Made by a program: the position numbers and the translations under genes
Assembly: GCA_945889325.1 (NCBI GenBank)
Contig: CAMDBH010000033.1
Span: forward strand, 1 to 36,748
DNA: 36,748 nucleotides
From: Klebsiella pneumoniae
Lineage (GTDB): Bacteria > Myxococcota_A > UBA9042
Direction: 5' to 3'
The notes under the pieces: generated by a model
The model's input: the letters and a program-made list of their open reading frames with translations, nothing else
The model's database searches: none
What the model was told of the DNA's origin: nothing
In this document: in pieces, positions 1 through 9,172 of the stretch
How positions within the stretch are numbered: the first letter of the stretch is position 1
Layout: every line of letters begins with the position of its first letter

Positions 1-21
1 TAGCGGGGGAATTTTATTCCC
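1..21 (-). repeat. Two-hairpin dispersed element, partial copy cut by the window edge
   Basis: The window opens inside the element. It reads TAGCGG, the complement of the core CCGCTA, followed by a hairpin with stem GGGAA/TTCCC and loop TTTTA at 7-21. The same core and hairpin layout occurs at 20041-20087, 20131-20176 and 36686-36729. The second hairpin expected upstream lies outside the window. Confidence 0.6.
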
Positions 22-124
22 ACGCGTCGCCAGCGGACCCATTTTTCTTCGCACATTCAATATATTTGACGATATCGCACGCGACCCGTCGATCGATCCC
101 GGCGCAATAGGCCGCCACGGAGAC

Positions 125-147
125 TGATCGTTCTTGCGATAGCCCTG
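125..147 (+). repeat. 23-bp perfect repeat, inverted partner at 36602-36624
   Basis: These 23 bases (beginning TGATCGTTC and ending AGCCCTG) are the exact reverse complement of 36602-36624. Each copy lies between a terminal protein gene and a copy of the two-hairpin element, so the two window edges mirror each other. The sequence between the two elements differs on the two sides. Confidence 0.75.
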
Positions 148-223
148 CCCTCGCCAAAGGCGCCGAAATCTCGCACACTGCTCATCGCGTGGCACGATTT
201 TGCCGCAGCGCAAAGGACGCGCA

Positions 224-2296
224 ATGCGCTTTAGCCCTCTGCAATTGCTCAGTTATCTGCTTATTTGTTCGGCCCTGTTGGTGTCACCCGCAAGTGCACA
301 TCCGCGGGTGGGCGGTCACCTCGCGCTCGCGCTCGAAGCGATCGCCAAACACGATTTTGTGGCCAGTCAGCAGCAATTGACCAATGGTTTGGCAAAGTTT
401 GACGGCAATCTGCTGGAGGTCCAACTGCACATGCAAGATGGCCTTGCGGCGGACGATTTTCCCATCGCTTCGGTCGGCCGTTTTGGCGGCCGCCCCGGCG
501 CAATCGGCACCGATTTGGTCAACGTTTGGATTGCCCTTGATCAAATTGAGAATTATGTCGCGGCCACGCCGCAAATTGCCTACGCCCAAATGCCCGCGCG
601 GCCGGTGCCCATGGTCGGACCGGTGATGAGCCAAGGTGCGAGTTACCTACGCAATTCCGCAGTACTATGCCTCGCCGATGCCGGGACCGGCACAACCATC
701 GCGGTGTTGGATGAAGGTTTTGAGCATTTAGACGCGTCTATCGCTGCGGGCGAGTTACCCCATATGCTCAGCAAAGTTGAGCAGACAGGCGGTGCCCACG
801 GCACGATGTGCGCCGAAACGATCGCCGACGTGGCGCCCGGCGTTGCCTTGGTGCCGGTGCGCGCGGGCAGCCTCGCCGAGGCACAGGCGTTTGCCAAGAT
901 CCTGACGACAAAAGGCAATCCTCAGCATATTTCCATCGTCAGCCACTCCGTAGGTTGGTTTGGTCAAAGTTTTGGCCGCCACGACGGCGCCCTGTGCAAA
1001 ATCGTCGATCAAGCGCGCAGCGCCGGCATCGCTTGGGTTAACGCGTCGGGCAACAACAGCGGCGGCGGCTTTTTCAGCGGCATTTATGCGGACAAAGACG
1101 GCGATGGAAAAAGCGATTTCCAGCCTGATGTCAATCAATTGCAGTTTACCCAGTACGGCGGGCAAAAGATTTGGATCGTGCTGGATTGGGACGATTATTC
1201 TACGCACAAAGTCGACCTGAATCTGCGGCTGTTTCACAAGCAGCAGGGAAAGGATGTTTGGGACGAGGTCGCCAGTTCATTGATTGTTCAGAACAAATTT
1301 CAATTGCCGGTAGAAGCGATTGTGCTTCAAAATGTGCAGGGTGGGGCGTACGGCATCGTTGTGGAAAGCGCCAGCGGCGGCAAAGTGAGCGTGCCGATGC
1401 GGATCGTCAACTTGGGTTACGGAGCGGGCAGCTTAAGTGTGCACAACAACAACGGAAATGTCTATGATCCCGGATCGTGCAACGGTGTGTTGACGGTGGG
1501 CGCGGTGCGCCATGGGCAGTACAAGGAAGGTCCGATTGAGGGCTACAGTTCCTACGGTCCAACCGCCGACGGTCGGCAAAAGCCAGAAGTCGTTGCGCCC
1601 ACGGGAACCAGTACAAGTATGGGAGATTTTTATGGAACCTCGTGTGCGTGCCCGCACGCAGCGGGCGTTGTGGCGCTGTACGCGACGGCCCTTGGCCAAC
1701 GGCCCATCGATGTGATCGACAAAATTATCGCGGATGCAGTGGGCATGGGGGATAACCGACCGGATCAGATTTACGGCTATGGGCGGCTGGAGTTGGCGCC
1801 AAAATCTTTGAATTGGCAGTGCGATCCTGCGATCGCCAAAGGCGCAGTGACGTGTGCGACTTCTTGCGGCACTGAAGGCATTCGCTCCTGCGGCAGCCAA
1901 TGCCGTTGGAGTGCGTGCACCCCACCCAAAGAAGTGTGCAACGGCCGCGACGACGACTGCAATGGCTTGAAAGATGAAGGTTTTAATTGCCCCGCCGCGA
2001 CCTCGCGCGCTTGCGACAGCGCGTGCAAGTCCAAAGGCGTGCAAGTCTGCGATGGCACTTGCAGCTGGAGTCAATGCACCCCGCCGATCGAAACCTGCAA
2101 TGGCCTAGACGACGATTGCGACGGCTTGGTCGACGAAAATTTGGTCGACTGTCCAACCACCCAAAGGCCTGTTGTTAAACCAGAATCGCCCGGTCCTGCT
2201 TGTTCGGCGGCCACCGCTTCGCCTGCGAACGCTTGGATGTTGATGGGCTTGCTCTGCACGCTCTGGGCGATTCGCCGTCAACGCACCATCAGGTAA
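224..2296 (+). CDS. Secreted subtilisin-like (S8) serine protease with MopE-type tail
   Basis: A 690-residue exported serine protease. Residues 1-25 form a signal peptide (RFSPLQLLSYLLI... ending SPASA). The S8 triad is visible: Asp163 in VLDEGF, His192 in AHGTMC and Ser473 in GTSCACPHAAG. Asn277 in NASGN fits the oxyanion hole. About 150 residues rich in beta and acidic sequence lie between Asn277 and the Ser motif, probably an inserted domain. After the catalytic domain, two Cys-rich units each contain CNG-x-D-D-D-C-[ND]-G-L, the putative metal-binding motif seen in MopE-like proteins. A hydrophobic segment and a basic tail (IRRQRTIR) end the protein, resembling a surface-sorting or anchor tail. 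I chose ATG 224 over TTG 200 because AAGGA lies 6 nt upstream and the signal peptide starts there. Substrate unknown. The 3' end overlaps the convergent lectin-like gene by 19 bp. Confidence 0.9.
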   Translation: MRFSPLQLLSYLLICSALLVSPASAHPRVGGHLALALEAIAKHDFVASQQQLTNGLAKFDGNLLEVQLHMQDGLAADDFPIASVGRFGGRPGAIGTDLVNVWIALDQIENYVAATPQIAYAQMPARPVPMVGPVMSQGASYLRNSAVLCLADAGTGTTIAVLDEGFEHLDASIAAGELPHMLSKVEQTGGAHGTMCAETIADVAPGVALVPVRAGSLAEAQAFAKILTTKGNPQHISIVSHSVGWFGQSFGRHDGALCKIVDQARSAGIAWVNASGNNSGGGFFSGIYADKDGDGKSDFQPDVNQLQFTQYGGQKIWIVLDWDDYSTHKVDLNLRLFHKQQGKDVWDEVASSLIVQNKFQLPVEAIVLQNVQGGAYGIVVESASGGKVSVPMRIVNLGYGAGSLSVHNNNGNVYDPGSCNGVLTVGAVRHGQYKEGPIEGYSSYGPTADGRQKPEVVAPTGTSTSMGDFYGTSCACPHAAGVVALYATALGQRPIDVIDKIIADAVGMGDNRPDQIYGYGRLELAPKSLNWQCDPAIAKGAVTCATSCGTEGIRSCGSQCRWSACTPPKEVCNGRDDDCNGLKDEGFNCPAATSRACDSACKSKGVQVCDGTCSWSQCTPPIETCNGLDDDCDGLVDENLVDCPTTQRPVVKPESPGPACSAATASPANAWMLMGLLCTLWAIRRQRTIR

Positions 2297-4260
2297 CCCA
2301 TGACTGCGACAGATGTTTCGCCATGGTCAGGGCCATAGCAGGCGATGTTGCCCGATGTGGGCGTGCCTTTGCTGCCGCAATTGTCGGTGCCGCCCAAGCC
2401 GAGCCATGAGTCTACACTGCTGCAATCATTCTCATTGTTGCCAAAGATGCCCAAGCGCACTTTGGCACCGCCCGCCACTTGATTGATGCCTTCCTGCAAA
2501 CAATTGGATTGCAGAGAAGCGCCCTCTAGCAGTGATTCCCAAGCAAATACACCCTGTCCCGTTGACAACGGCTTGTCGCCGACAAACAGCGACAACAAGT
2601 TGGCGACCGGCGCGCTGGCTTTGATAACCAGCCAGTTGGTTTGGCCGTCTTTGCGCATGCCGACGCGCAACTCCTTGAACGACAACGTAGAAAAACTTGC
2701 CAACTTGGCCTGTTTGTCGTTGAGCATGAAATCTGCGACGTTGAACGGCGCGGCATCGGTCCAAATACTGGCGGCAAAGCCGCTTTTGGGATCTTTGCCG
2801 TCGACCTTGAGCGCCAACGTCCAGCCGCCTGCCTGCATGTCGCAAAAGCCTTGATACCCTTCGCCATTTGCGTCAAGCCAATAGGCGCCATTGACTGCAA
2901 GTGGTTTGCCGGCCAAGATTTCTGCGCAGCTCTTGGGCAAATTACCTTGCGGTTTTGCCATGATACAACCGCCCCCGGTGCAAGTCCCTGCGTCGCTGCA
3001 GATTTCACCGTCCGCAGTCGCCGTGTGGCCACAGCCGAGGCCAACCGCACAGCCGTCGAGGGTACACGGGTTGAAATCGTCACAACTCAATGGTTTTCCC
3101 TTTATTTTATTGCACTTACCTCCACCACAGGTGTCTCCGCTGGCGCAGCCTTTGTCATCGTCGCAAGCGTTGACCTGTTTGCGGCCGCAGATGGAACACG
3201 GCATTTGCGCGCCGCCGCCGATGTCGTTCCAAAATCCGTTGGGCGTAAGTTGCACGTAGTCTTCATCGCCCGAATTGTTCGGCTCGCCGCCGCCGAATCC
3301 CCAGTATTTTCCGTGTGTCCCATCGCTCCAACGAAAGTTGCCTTCTTGCGCCGCGTCGGTGTAGCCGATCCAAATCGACGCGTCTTTGGCACAAGTTTTT
3401 TGCGCCATTTCGAGCAATTTCTGGTTTTCCTGCTTGTTGCGCACGCTGATTAAGTCGCCGCCCCACGCGATGCAGTTTTGCCGCGCTTCTTCCCAATGGT
3501 TGGTTTTTGCAAAGGCTTTGACGCAGCGCCCGTAAATCATTTCGCCGTCGCATGCGGTCAAAGGTTCTGGTAAGTTAATGAATTCACAGCCTTTGACCGG
3601 ATCGCAAAATTCATACGTGCAAATTTCGCCGTCGTCGCAGCCCTTGAATTTGCCCTGTTGGCAGCCGCCGAACGCGCAATAGCTGATTTCAATGCAGCTA
3701 TTGCCATCCGCACATTTCAGCTTGTTGTGCGCGGCGGTGCAGCCAAATTTCTTGGTGCAGCTGTCGTCGGTACACAAATTGCCGTCGTCACAGTTTTTGG
3801 CCTTGCCGCCCATGCACTTGCCGTCAGTGCATTTTTCACCCACTGTGCAATTGTCGCCGTCGCTGCAGCCCATGTCATTGACGACAACGGCCGTGCAACC
3901 ATCTGGCAATGCGCAGGAATCTACCGTGCAAGGGTCGCCGTCGTCGCACAAGGCGGGGGCACCGGCGGTGCACTGGCTTTTCGCGCAAACTTGCAAAGTG
4001 GTACACGGATTTTGGTCGTCGCAATCGGCGTCGAGGCTGCATTCACAGCCCTTGGCGCCCGGACAGGCCAATTCCGTAGAATCCGCTGCAATATCAGTGG
4101 GCAATAAGTCAAAATCCACAACTGCGCCGTCGGCTTTGACTTCAAACGGCGCGTCCGCAGCCGCGTCGGCGGCGCTGACCGCAGCCGTTTCGCCGCAGGC
4201 AGCCAAAAAAGCGCTACAAAATAGCAAGATGGAGCAAAGGCTAATTGCGCGCACGGCCAT
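2278..4260 (-). CDS. C-type lectin / fibrinogen-like Cys-rich lipoprotein
   Basis: A 660-residue lipoprotein with lipobox LAAC (Cys22). Residues 66-225 hold tandem Cys-rich units of the form CDDG-x-x-C-T-x-D-x-C, a repeat type common in Myxococcota surface proteins. Residues 237-360 are a C-type lectin domain with WIGYTD, WSDG, EPNN and WND. EPN and WND are the calcium and sugar ligands of mannose-type lectins, so calcium-dependent glycan binding is plausible. Two more Cys-rich units (364-432) lead into a fibrinogen C-terminal-like domain (444-660) starting SCAEI and containing GFCDMQAGGW. ATG 4260 is preceded by GGAG at 5 nt; the frame is open further upstream, but that would bury the signal peptide. 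It follows the 4333-5112 lipoprotein by 72 bp on the same strand and is probably in the natAB operon. Likely role: surface adhesion or prey/polysaccharide recognition (inference). Confidence 0.85.
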   Translation of the reverse strand: MAVRAISLCSILLFCSAFLAACGETAAVSAADAAADAPFEVKADGAVVDFDLLPTDIAADSTELACPGAKGCECSLDADCDDQNPCTTLQVCAKSQCTAGAPALCDDGDPCTVDSCALPDGCTAVVVNDMGCSDGDNCTVGEKCTDGKCMGGKAKNCDDGNLCTDDSCTKKFGCTAAHNKLKCADGNSCIEISYCAFGGCQQGKFKGCDDGEICTYEFCDPVKGCEFINLPEPLTACDGEMIYGRCVKAFAKTNHWEEARQNCIAWGGDLISVRNKQENQKLLEMAQKTCAKDASIWIGYTDAAQEGNFRWSDGTHGKYWGFGGGEPNNSGDEDYVQLTPNGFWNDIGGGAQMPCSICGRKQVNACDDDKGCASGDTCGGGKCNKIKGKPLSCDDFNPCTLDGCAVGLGCGHTATADGEICSDAGTCTGGGCIMAKPQGNLPKSCAEILAGKPLAVNGAYWLDANGEGYQGFCDMQAGGWTLALKVDGKDPKSGFAASIWTDAAPFNVADFMLNDKQAKLASFSTLSFKELRVGMRKDGQTNWLVIKASAPVANLLSLFVGDKPLSTGQGVFAWESLLEGASLQSNCLQEGINQVAGGAKVRLGIFGNNENDCSSVDSWLGLGGTDNCGSKGTPTSGNIACYGPDHGETSVAVMGYLMVR

Positions 4261-4332
4261 GCATTCTCCGCGCCCGACACAGGCGCGCGCGCACACTAGC
4301 GCATTTCGCGCGGGCCGTCGCGCACAAGCGCC

Positions 4333-5112
4333 CTAAAAACCGCACATTTTGCTCACGCACTTCCCGCCGCTACAAATAGCTGTGGTTTTACAGTCTTCGC
4401 TTTTGGAGCACGCCGCGTCGTTGGCCAAACCGCTGCTGTCGGTGGCGCATTTGCCGTTGTCGCATTTGTCGCCGTCCAAACATTTGTCGGACAAGTTGCA
4501 GGTCGAATTGGGTTTGCCGCACTGGGTAGCGCGGGTCAACGCTGTGTTATTGCAGGACAAATTTGCTGCGCACGGTTTGGTAAAACTGCAACTGTCGCCC
4601 TCACTGCCGACCTTGCTGCAGATCCAACTGCCCTTGTTGACGCAGCGGCCGCTGAAATTGGCGCAGGGTACACCCGTGGCGCTGGCGCATTCGCCGCCGA
4701 TCGCCGCCTTGTCGCTCCACGCATCCAAGCAGCGGTCGCGCGCCGCATTTGCTGCGGCGAGATTGCAACTGGTTAGTGCAGCTTTGACCGCGTCATCACA
4801 AGCTTTTTGCCGAGAGGTGTCTTGCACCACCCCACCGCCAGCGCCGTCGCCAAGGCCTTCAAAACCGGCTGCAACACAATCTTTGAGTTGTTTGTCAGCG
4901 CAATCGGCGGCAGCAGCCTTACCGGCGCAGCAACCGGCGGCGGCATCGCAAATCGCTTTTGCCAAAGCCTTACAGGCCACTATCCCAGGCGCCGCCGGTT
5001 CGGCACACGCATCTGCGCAGGTGTCACTGCTTGCGACGTCTGCTGTCGTAGCTGACGATGCCCCACCGCAGTTGCAGCAAAAGAGCGCGAAAACTGCAAA
5101 ATACCAGCGCAT
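4333..5112 (-). CDS. Small Cys-rich secreted protein, probable lipoprotein
   Basis: A 259-residue protein with a hydrophobic N-terminus (MRWYFAVFALFCCNCGG) and many cysteines. The lipobox is not canonical (C12, C13 and C15 are all candidates), so lipidation is uncertain. The middle (about 45-130) is Ala/Cys-rich and helical-looking. The C-terminal part has several short C-x5-C-x4/5-C units such as CLDGDKCDNGKC and CSKSEDCKT, typical of secreted Myxococcota proteins of unknown function. The start is well supported by GGAGG 4-5 nt before ATG 5112. It lies 17 bp behind natB and 72 bp before the lectin-like gene, so the four genes probably form one transcript. I do not recognise a named family. 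Confidence 0.75.
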   Translation of the reverse strand: MRWYFAVFALFCCNCGGASSATTADVASSDTCADACAEPAAPGIVACKALAKAICDAAAGCCAGKAAAADCADKQLKDCVAAGFEGLGDGAGGGVVQDTSRQKACDDAVKAALTSCNLAAANAARDRCLDAWSDKAAIGGECASATGVPCANFSGRCVNKGSWICSKVGSEGDSCSFTKPCAANLSCNNTALTRATQCGKPNSTCNLSDKCLDGDKCDNGKCATDSSGLANDAACSKSEDCKTTAICSGGKCVSKMCGF

Positions 5113-5129
5113 TTACCCTCCGCAACGAA

Positions 5130-6362
5130 TCACGTGCGAAAAATCACATCCTCGCGGTTGAACATGCGCGTCGCCCACTGCAACGCCAGCGCCGCGTACA
5201 CACACGTCAGGCCAAAAACCAGCGCAATATTACCAAAGTGCCAAATGCCCGACAACATTTCCTTGCACACCAAAGACACGTTGAGAATCGGCACAAAGCA
5301 CAATTTCCAGTCTAATTCCACACCAGGTAACATGCCGACAATGGCCGGCAAAATGACCACAAATACCAGCGGTGAAATGTAACTCTGCGCTTCCTTGTAG
5401 GTTTTTGCAAACACGCCGATCGCCAACGTCACCGCCGAAAACAGCACCGCCAGCGGAACAATCATCGCAAACACGGCCAAGGCGCCAATCGGATCCAACG
5501 CAGGCAGTCCCGGCAGCGCGCCAGGCGTGCCTGGAAGTTTACCTGCTGTTTCAGCCAGTTGGGTCGTCATGTGCCCAACGAGCGCGGCGCTGACGCTCAT
5601 GGACAAGACCGACAGCGCCATGGCCGACAACGATCCCGTGAGCACCAACAGAAACTTGCCGAGCACAATCTCCAAGCGCGACGCGGGGCTACACAATAGT
5701 GTCTCCAACGTGCCGCGCTCTTTTTCACCCGCCGTTGTATCCATCGCCGGCACCATCGCACCGGTCAGGCACAAAATCAGGATAACATACGGGATCATAC
5801 CGCCAAGCAGGTTGCCGCCGACTTTTTCCGCCGCCACCACATTTTCACGGCGCAGCGCAAACGGTTGTAAAGTCGCAGGCGGGAGGCCTTTTTCTAGTAG
5901 CCGTTTTTGCACGGTTTGTTGCTGCAGACGCGCAAAATGGTTTTCCAGTTCGTGGGCCGCCATCGCCGATTTCATCTCGCCTTCGTAGTGATAGATCACA
6001 ATCGGTTGCGCGTTGGCATGGGCCAAATCTGCCTGAAAATGCTCAGGAATCCGCACCGCCGCCCGCAATTTCTTGTCGGAGATCAGTTGCTGCCACTCCG
6101 CTGTTTGCGCAATCACATGCAAACCCTTGTCTTTTTGTAGGTCTGCGGCAATTTCCGGCGAATCCTGCGCGCCCAGCAGCATCACGTCGGGGATTTCCTG
6201 CTGGGCTTCCGCCACCAGTTTGGTTGCCAGCGACGTAACCGCCAGCGTCATTAGCGGAATCACCAATGCAGGCACAACGACCGTCGACATCATGGTGCGG
6301 CGGTCGCGCAACGCATCCTTTAGTTCTTTGCGGTAAATTGCCGTAATCAGCTTAAAATTCAT
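5130..6362 (-). CDS. natB: ABC-2 type exporter permease, NatB-like
   Basis: A 410-residue integral membrane permease of the NatB/ABC-2 group. One transmembrane segment lies near residues 22-48, followed by an extracytoplasmic region of about 130 residues and then about five membrane segments in the C-terminal half (GMIPYVILILCL, LLVLTGSLSAMAL, FAMIVPLAVLFSAV, SPLVFVVILPAIV, ALVFGLTCVYAAL). The motif GEKERGTLETLLCSP between the first two C-terminal segments is characteristic of this family. Its ATG overlaps the natA stop by 4 bp (ATGA), implying translational coupling. NatAB was named for Na+ efflux in Bacillus, but many relatives export other substrates; with two lipoproteins downstream, the substrate here cannot be stated. 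Confidence 0.85.
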   Translation of the reverse strand: MNFKLITAIYRKELKDALRDRRTMMSTVVVPALVIPLMTLAVTSLATKLVAEAQQEIPDVMLLGAQDSPEIAADLQKDKGLHVIAQTAEWQQLISDKKLRAAVRIPEHFQADLAHANAQPIVIYHYEGEMKSAMAAHELENHFARLQQQTVQKRLLEKGLPPATLQPFALRRENVVAAEKVGGNLLGGMIPYVILILCLTGAMVPAMDTTAGEKERGTLETLLCSPASRLEIVLGKFLLVLTGSLSAMALSVLSMSVSAALVGHMTTQLAETAGKLPGTPGALPGLPALDPIGALAVFAMIVPLAVLFSAVTLAIGVFAKTYKEAQSYISPLVFVVILPAIVGMLPGVELDWKLCFVPILNVSLVCKEMLSGIWHFGNIALVFGLTCVYAALALQWATRMFNREDVIFRT

Positions 6363-7099
6363 GGCTGTTCACCGCCGACGACTTGCACAAAAATATCCTC
6401 CAAATCGTGCAGGCCCGTCTGCGCGCGCAATTCGGCCAGCGTTCCTTGCACCAGCAGTTGACCGTCATGAATGATGCCTATGAAATCGCAAAGTTTTTCG
6501 ACTTCACTCATCACATGCGTTGAATAAATCACGGTTTTGCCGCGGTCGCGACATTGCCGAACAAATTTCACAATCGCCCGCGCCGTCATCACGTCCAGAC
6601 CCAGCGTCGGTTCGTCAAAAATCATCACCGCCGGATCGTGCAGAAGCGTGCGCGCAATCGAGGTTTTTTGCTTCATCCCCGTCGAAAACTGTTCACAGCG
6701 CCGATCCAAAAAATCGAGCATATCCAGCTGCTGCGCCAATTTCAGCGTGCGCTGCGCAATCAATTCCGCCGTCATGCCGTGCAATTGCCCAAAATAAGTC
6801 AACATTTCCCTCGCCGTCAGCCGACCGTAAAGCGCGGTAGAAGCCGCCAGAAACCCGACTTGCGCCCGGACTTTTTCCGGTTCCTTGACCACGTCAAAAC
6901 CGGCGACAAGGGCCTTACCCGCAAAAGGTTGCAACAAAGTCGCCAACATCCGCAGCGTTGTGGTCTTGCCCGCGCCGTTGGCGCCGAGCAGTCCGTAGAT
7001 CTGGCCCGGTTGCACAGCGAACGTCACATCGCGCACCGCCAGCACCGGCGGGCGTTTGCGTTGGCTGAAAGTCTTTGAAAGGGCGCGGACTTCGATCAT
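6359..7099 (-). CDS. natA: ABC transporter ATP-binding protein, NatA-like
   Basis: A 246-residue ATPase that would power the NatB permease. The Walker A motif is GANGAGKTT (residues 39-47). The signature is FSTGMKQK, the variant usual in NatA-type proteins instead of LSGGQ. Walker B is VMIFDEPTLGLD and the switch His is in YSTHVMSEVEKL. The frame is open back to 7159, but the extra residues are Arg-rich and unlike the family, whose proteins start just before the MIEVRALSK-type strand, so ATG 7099 was chosen. The ribosome-binding site is weak (GAGCGTGAA). It is the first gene of the minus-strand group and is divergent from P1; the 178-bp gap between them must hold both promoters. Confidence 0.88.
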   Translation of the reverse strand: MIEVRALSKTFSQRKRPPVLAVRDVTFAVQPGQIYGLLGANGAGKTTTLRMLATLLQPFAGKALVAGFDVVKEPEKVRAQVGFLAASTALYGRLTAREMLTYFGQLHGMTAELIAQRTLKLAQQLDMLDFLDRRCEQFSTGMKQKTSIARTLLHDPAVMIFDEPTLGLDVMTARAIVKFVRQCRDRGKTVIYSTHVMSEVEKLCDFIGIIHDGQLLVQGTLAELRAQTGLHDLEDIFVQVVGGEQP

Positions 7100-7201
7100 T
7101 TCACGCTCGCGCGGGCGCTGCCGCAGGCGCAACTTACGCGCACGCGCGCGGATGCGCAACCGATTCAGGGCCTTTGTAGTCCAAGGCGTGGAAAATTTTG
7201 C

Positions 7202-7230
7202 TTGACGCTAGCGTGTTTAGGTGTCAGTTT
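7202..7230 (+). promoter_or_regulatory. Candidate promoter for the P1-P5 lipoprotein operon
   Basis: In the natA/P1 divergent gap, TTGACG (7202-7207) is a good -35 match. At 17 bp spacing the -10 position holds CAGTTT (7225-7230), which is poor, so this is only a candidate. The rest of 7100-7277 shows no clear operator or hairpin. Confidence 0.25.
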
Positions 7231-7277
7231 GGCAACACGCCAACTCGGTGCAAATTCGGCCGCGCGCAGGGGGCTTT

Positions 7278-9164
7278 GTGCGGAATTTGCTGATATTTTT
7301 GTGCGGTGGCCTGCTTTGCGCCTGCGCGGTGCCACAGCCGGTCAACGATGGAGGCGACGCAGTCGCTGCGATTGCGCCCAGTGACGTGACAAAGGCGCCG
7401 TCGCCCAAGATCATGATCGATAAATTCTTACAATTTCCATATGTGGCGCCGACGCTGTACGCCAAGCTGCCGATCATCGTCACCAATGCGGGCAACGCGG
7501 CGCTGACGATTTCTACCATCACGTTTCAGGTCGACGCGCAGTTCAGTCTGTTTCAAGACAAGTGCGATGTCGCAGGTGTGCAAGAAGAAAAAGCGGGCAT
7601 TGTGCCGACGACGGTTGCGATTCTCCCCGGCGAAATGCATCAATTCTGTGTGAAGTTCACACCGACCGATGACAAGAAGAAATCGGGTATTGCGATCTTC
7701 CACAGCAATGACCCAGCGACGCCGGACACGACTGTCAATATATTGGGCAATCCGGATGTGCCCAGCATCAAGCTGGTGCCGTATCCGGCCCTCAATTTTA
7801 GCGGCGTCAAAGTCGGATTGAGTGAAAGTCACGAAGTAGAGATCCGGAACAACGGAGGGGTTGAATTGGTGATCGACGGCATCGTGTTCACCACCGGCAC
7901 GCCGTCCGATGAATTCACACTTGATTTCAGCAAGATGATTGCCAACACCAACATCAAGTGCGCCAAGGTTGATGTCAAGAAGGGCCCAGGCAAGGCCAAC
8001 CCGTGCCCATTGCAGATCGACGGCAAGGCAAAGTTCGACATTGTCTATTCGCCCGCCGACATCAGCCCACCGAGCGATCCGACCGCCACGAAATCCAATC
8101 CGGTGCCTGATATCGCTATGTTGGAAGTATCGAGCAATGCCTACGCAAAGCCGCAATTGAAGGTGCAAGGCATTGGCGTCAAAGACAATTGCCCAGTTGC
8201 TGTTGTGAGTTTCATAGAAGGCAAGGAATTGATTCCGCAAACGCTAGTGCATTTGCAAGGTTCCAAGTCGTACAACAAAGCCGCTGCTTACATTGCGAAA
8301 TACCAGTGGACAGTCAAGCAGCCGGTCGGTTCCAATCAGCCGCTCGTGCCGAGCGATGCGTACCCCGACCCGACTATGCTCCTCAACACCGCGGGAACGT
8401 ATTCGTTTTGCTTGGATGTGTGGGATAGTTACGGGGTCAAGTCGTGCGTTTCGGCGTGTTCGGACTTGGTGATCGTGCCCGACAATGCGATCCACGTTGA
8501 ATTGCTGTGGAATACCCCGAAAGATCCAGATCAGACCGATTCGGGCCCGAACGCCGGTGCTGACCTGGACTTGCATTTTGCCCATCCGCTTTCGTCCGGT
8601 CTGGATATTGACTGCGATGGCAAGGGCGACCCGTGGTTTAACAACGATTTTGACGCGTTTTGGCACAATCCCAAGCCGCAGTGGGGATCTGCCAATCCAG
8701 CGATTCCGGATGATCCTACGCTGGATTTGGACGACCTGGATGGTGCAGGCCCCGAGAATCTCAACGTAATTAGCCCTGAAAACAACGTCGCCTATTCCGT
8801 GGGCGTACATTACTGGAACGATCACGGCTTCGGCAAGTCGAAGGCAACGATTTCGATCTTTCTCCAAGGTGTGTTGGTGGCCAAATTGCAAGGTGTTGAA
8901 ATGCAACCATTGGATATGTGGTACGTCGGCAAGATCAATTGGCCCAATCAACTTGTAGGTGGCCCGCTGCCCCCGTTGAATATTTGCTACCAGAGCGGCG
9001 ACGCCTGCATCGGCCTCAACGATCCCAGCAACCCCAAGGGCGGCAAAATGTGGACGCTTTTCAACCAGCAATTCTGCATCAGCCACTGCTATGAAAATGT
9101 GCTTTTTACCAGCAACGTCGGCGGATCCAGTTCGCTCAAGACGTGTTTGGCTGGAGGCAAGTGA
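7278..9164 (+). CDS. Tandem lipoprotein P1 (ASH-like, PKD-like, DUF2135-like, Cys-rich tail)
   Basis: First of five adjacent paralogues; 628 residues. GTG 7278 was chosen over an upstream GTG at 7221 because AGGGGG precedes it and it places a lipobox (LCAC, Cys16) correctly. Layout: two immunoglobulin-like beta domains (about 45-145 and 160-320) resembling ASH/choice-of-anchor D repeats, with strands like LPIIVTNAGNAALTIST. A PKD-like domain follows (about 340-400; KYQWTVKQPVGSNQP ... GTYSFCLDVWD). Next is a DUF2135-like domain (about 402-560) with VELLWNTP, DLDLHFAHP, DIDCDGKGDPWF, DGAGPENLN, YSVGVHYWNDH and LDMWYVGKINWPN. The acidic D-x-D-C-D-G-x-x-D stretch looks calcium-binding. A Cys-rich tail (570-628) ends the protein. 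Function is unknown: exported, membrane-anchored and possibly a substrate of the downstream radical SAM enzymes (inference). Confidence 0.85.
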   Translation: MRNLLIFLCGGLLCACAVPQPVNDGGDAVAAIAPSDVTKAPSPKIMIDKFLQFPYVAPTLYAKLPIIVTNAGNAALTISTITFQVDAQFSLFQDKCDVAGVQEEKAGIVPTTVAILPGEMHQFCVKFTPTDDKKKSGIAIFHSNDPATPDTTVNILGNPDVPSIKLVPYPALNFSGVKVGLSESHEVEIRNNGGVELVIDGIVFTTGTPSDEFTLDFSKMIANTNIKCAKVDVKKGPGKANPCPLQIDGKAKFDIVYSPADISPPSDPTATKSNPVPDIAMLEVSSNAYAKPQLKVQGIGVKDNCPVAVVSFIEGKELIPQTLVHLQGSKSYNKAAAYIAKYQWTVKQPVGSNQPLVPSDAYPDPTMLLNTAGTYSFCLDVWDSYGVKSCVSACSDLVIVPDNAIHVELLWNTPKDPDQTDSGPNAGADLDLHFAHPLSSGLDIDCDGKGDPWFNNDFDAFWHNPKPQWGSANPAIPDDPTLDLDDLDGAGPENLNVISPENNVAYSVGVHYWNDHGFGKSKATISIFLQGVLVAKLQGVEMQPLDMWYVGKINWPNQLVGGPLPPLNICYQSGDACIGLNDPSNPKGGKMWTLFNQQFCISHCYENVLFTSNVGGSSSLKTCLAGGK

Positions 9165-9172
9165 GGCAGAGC

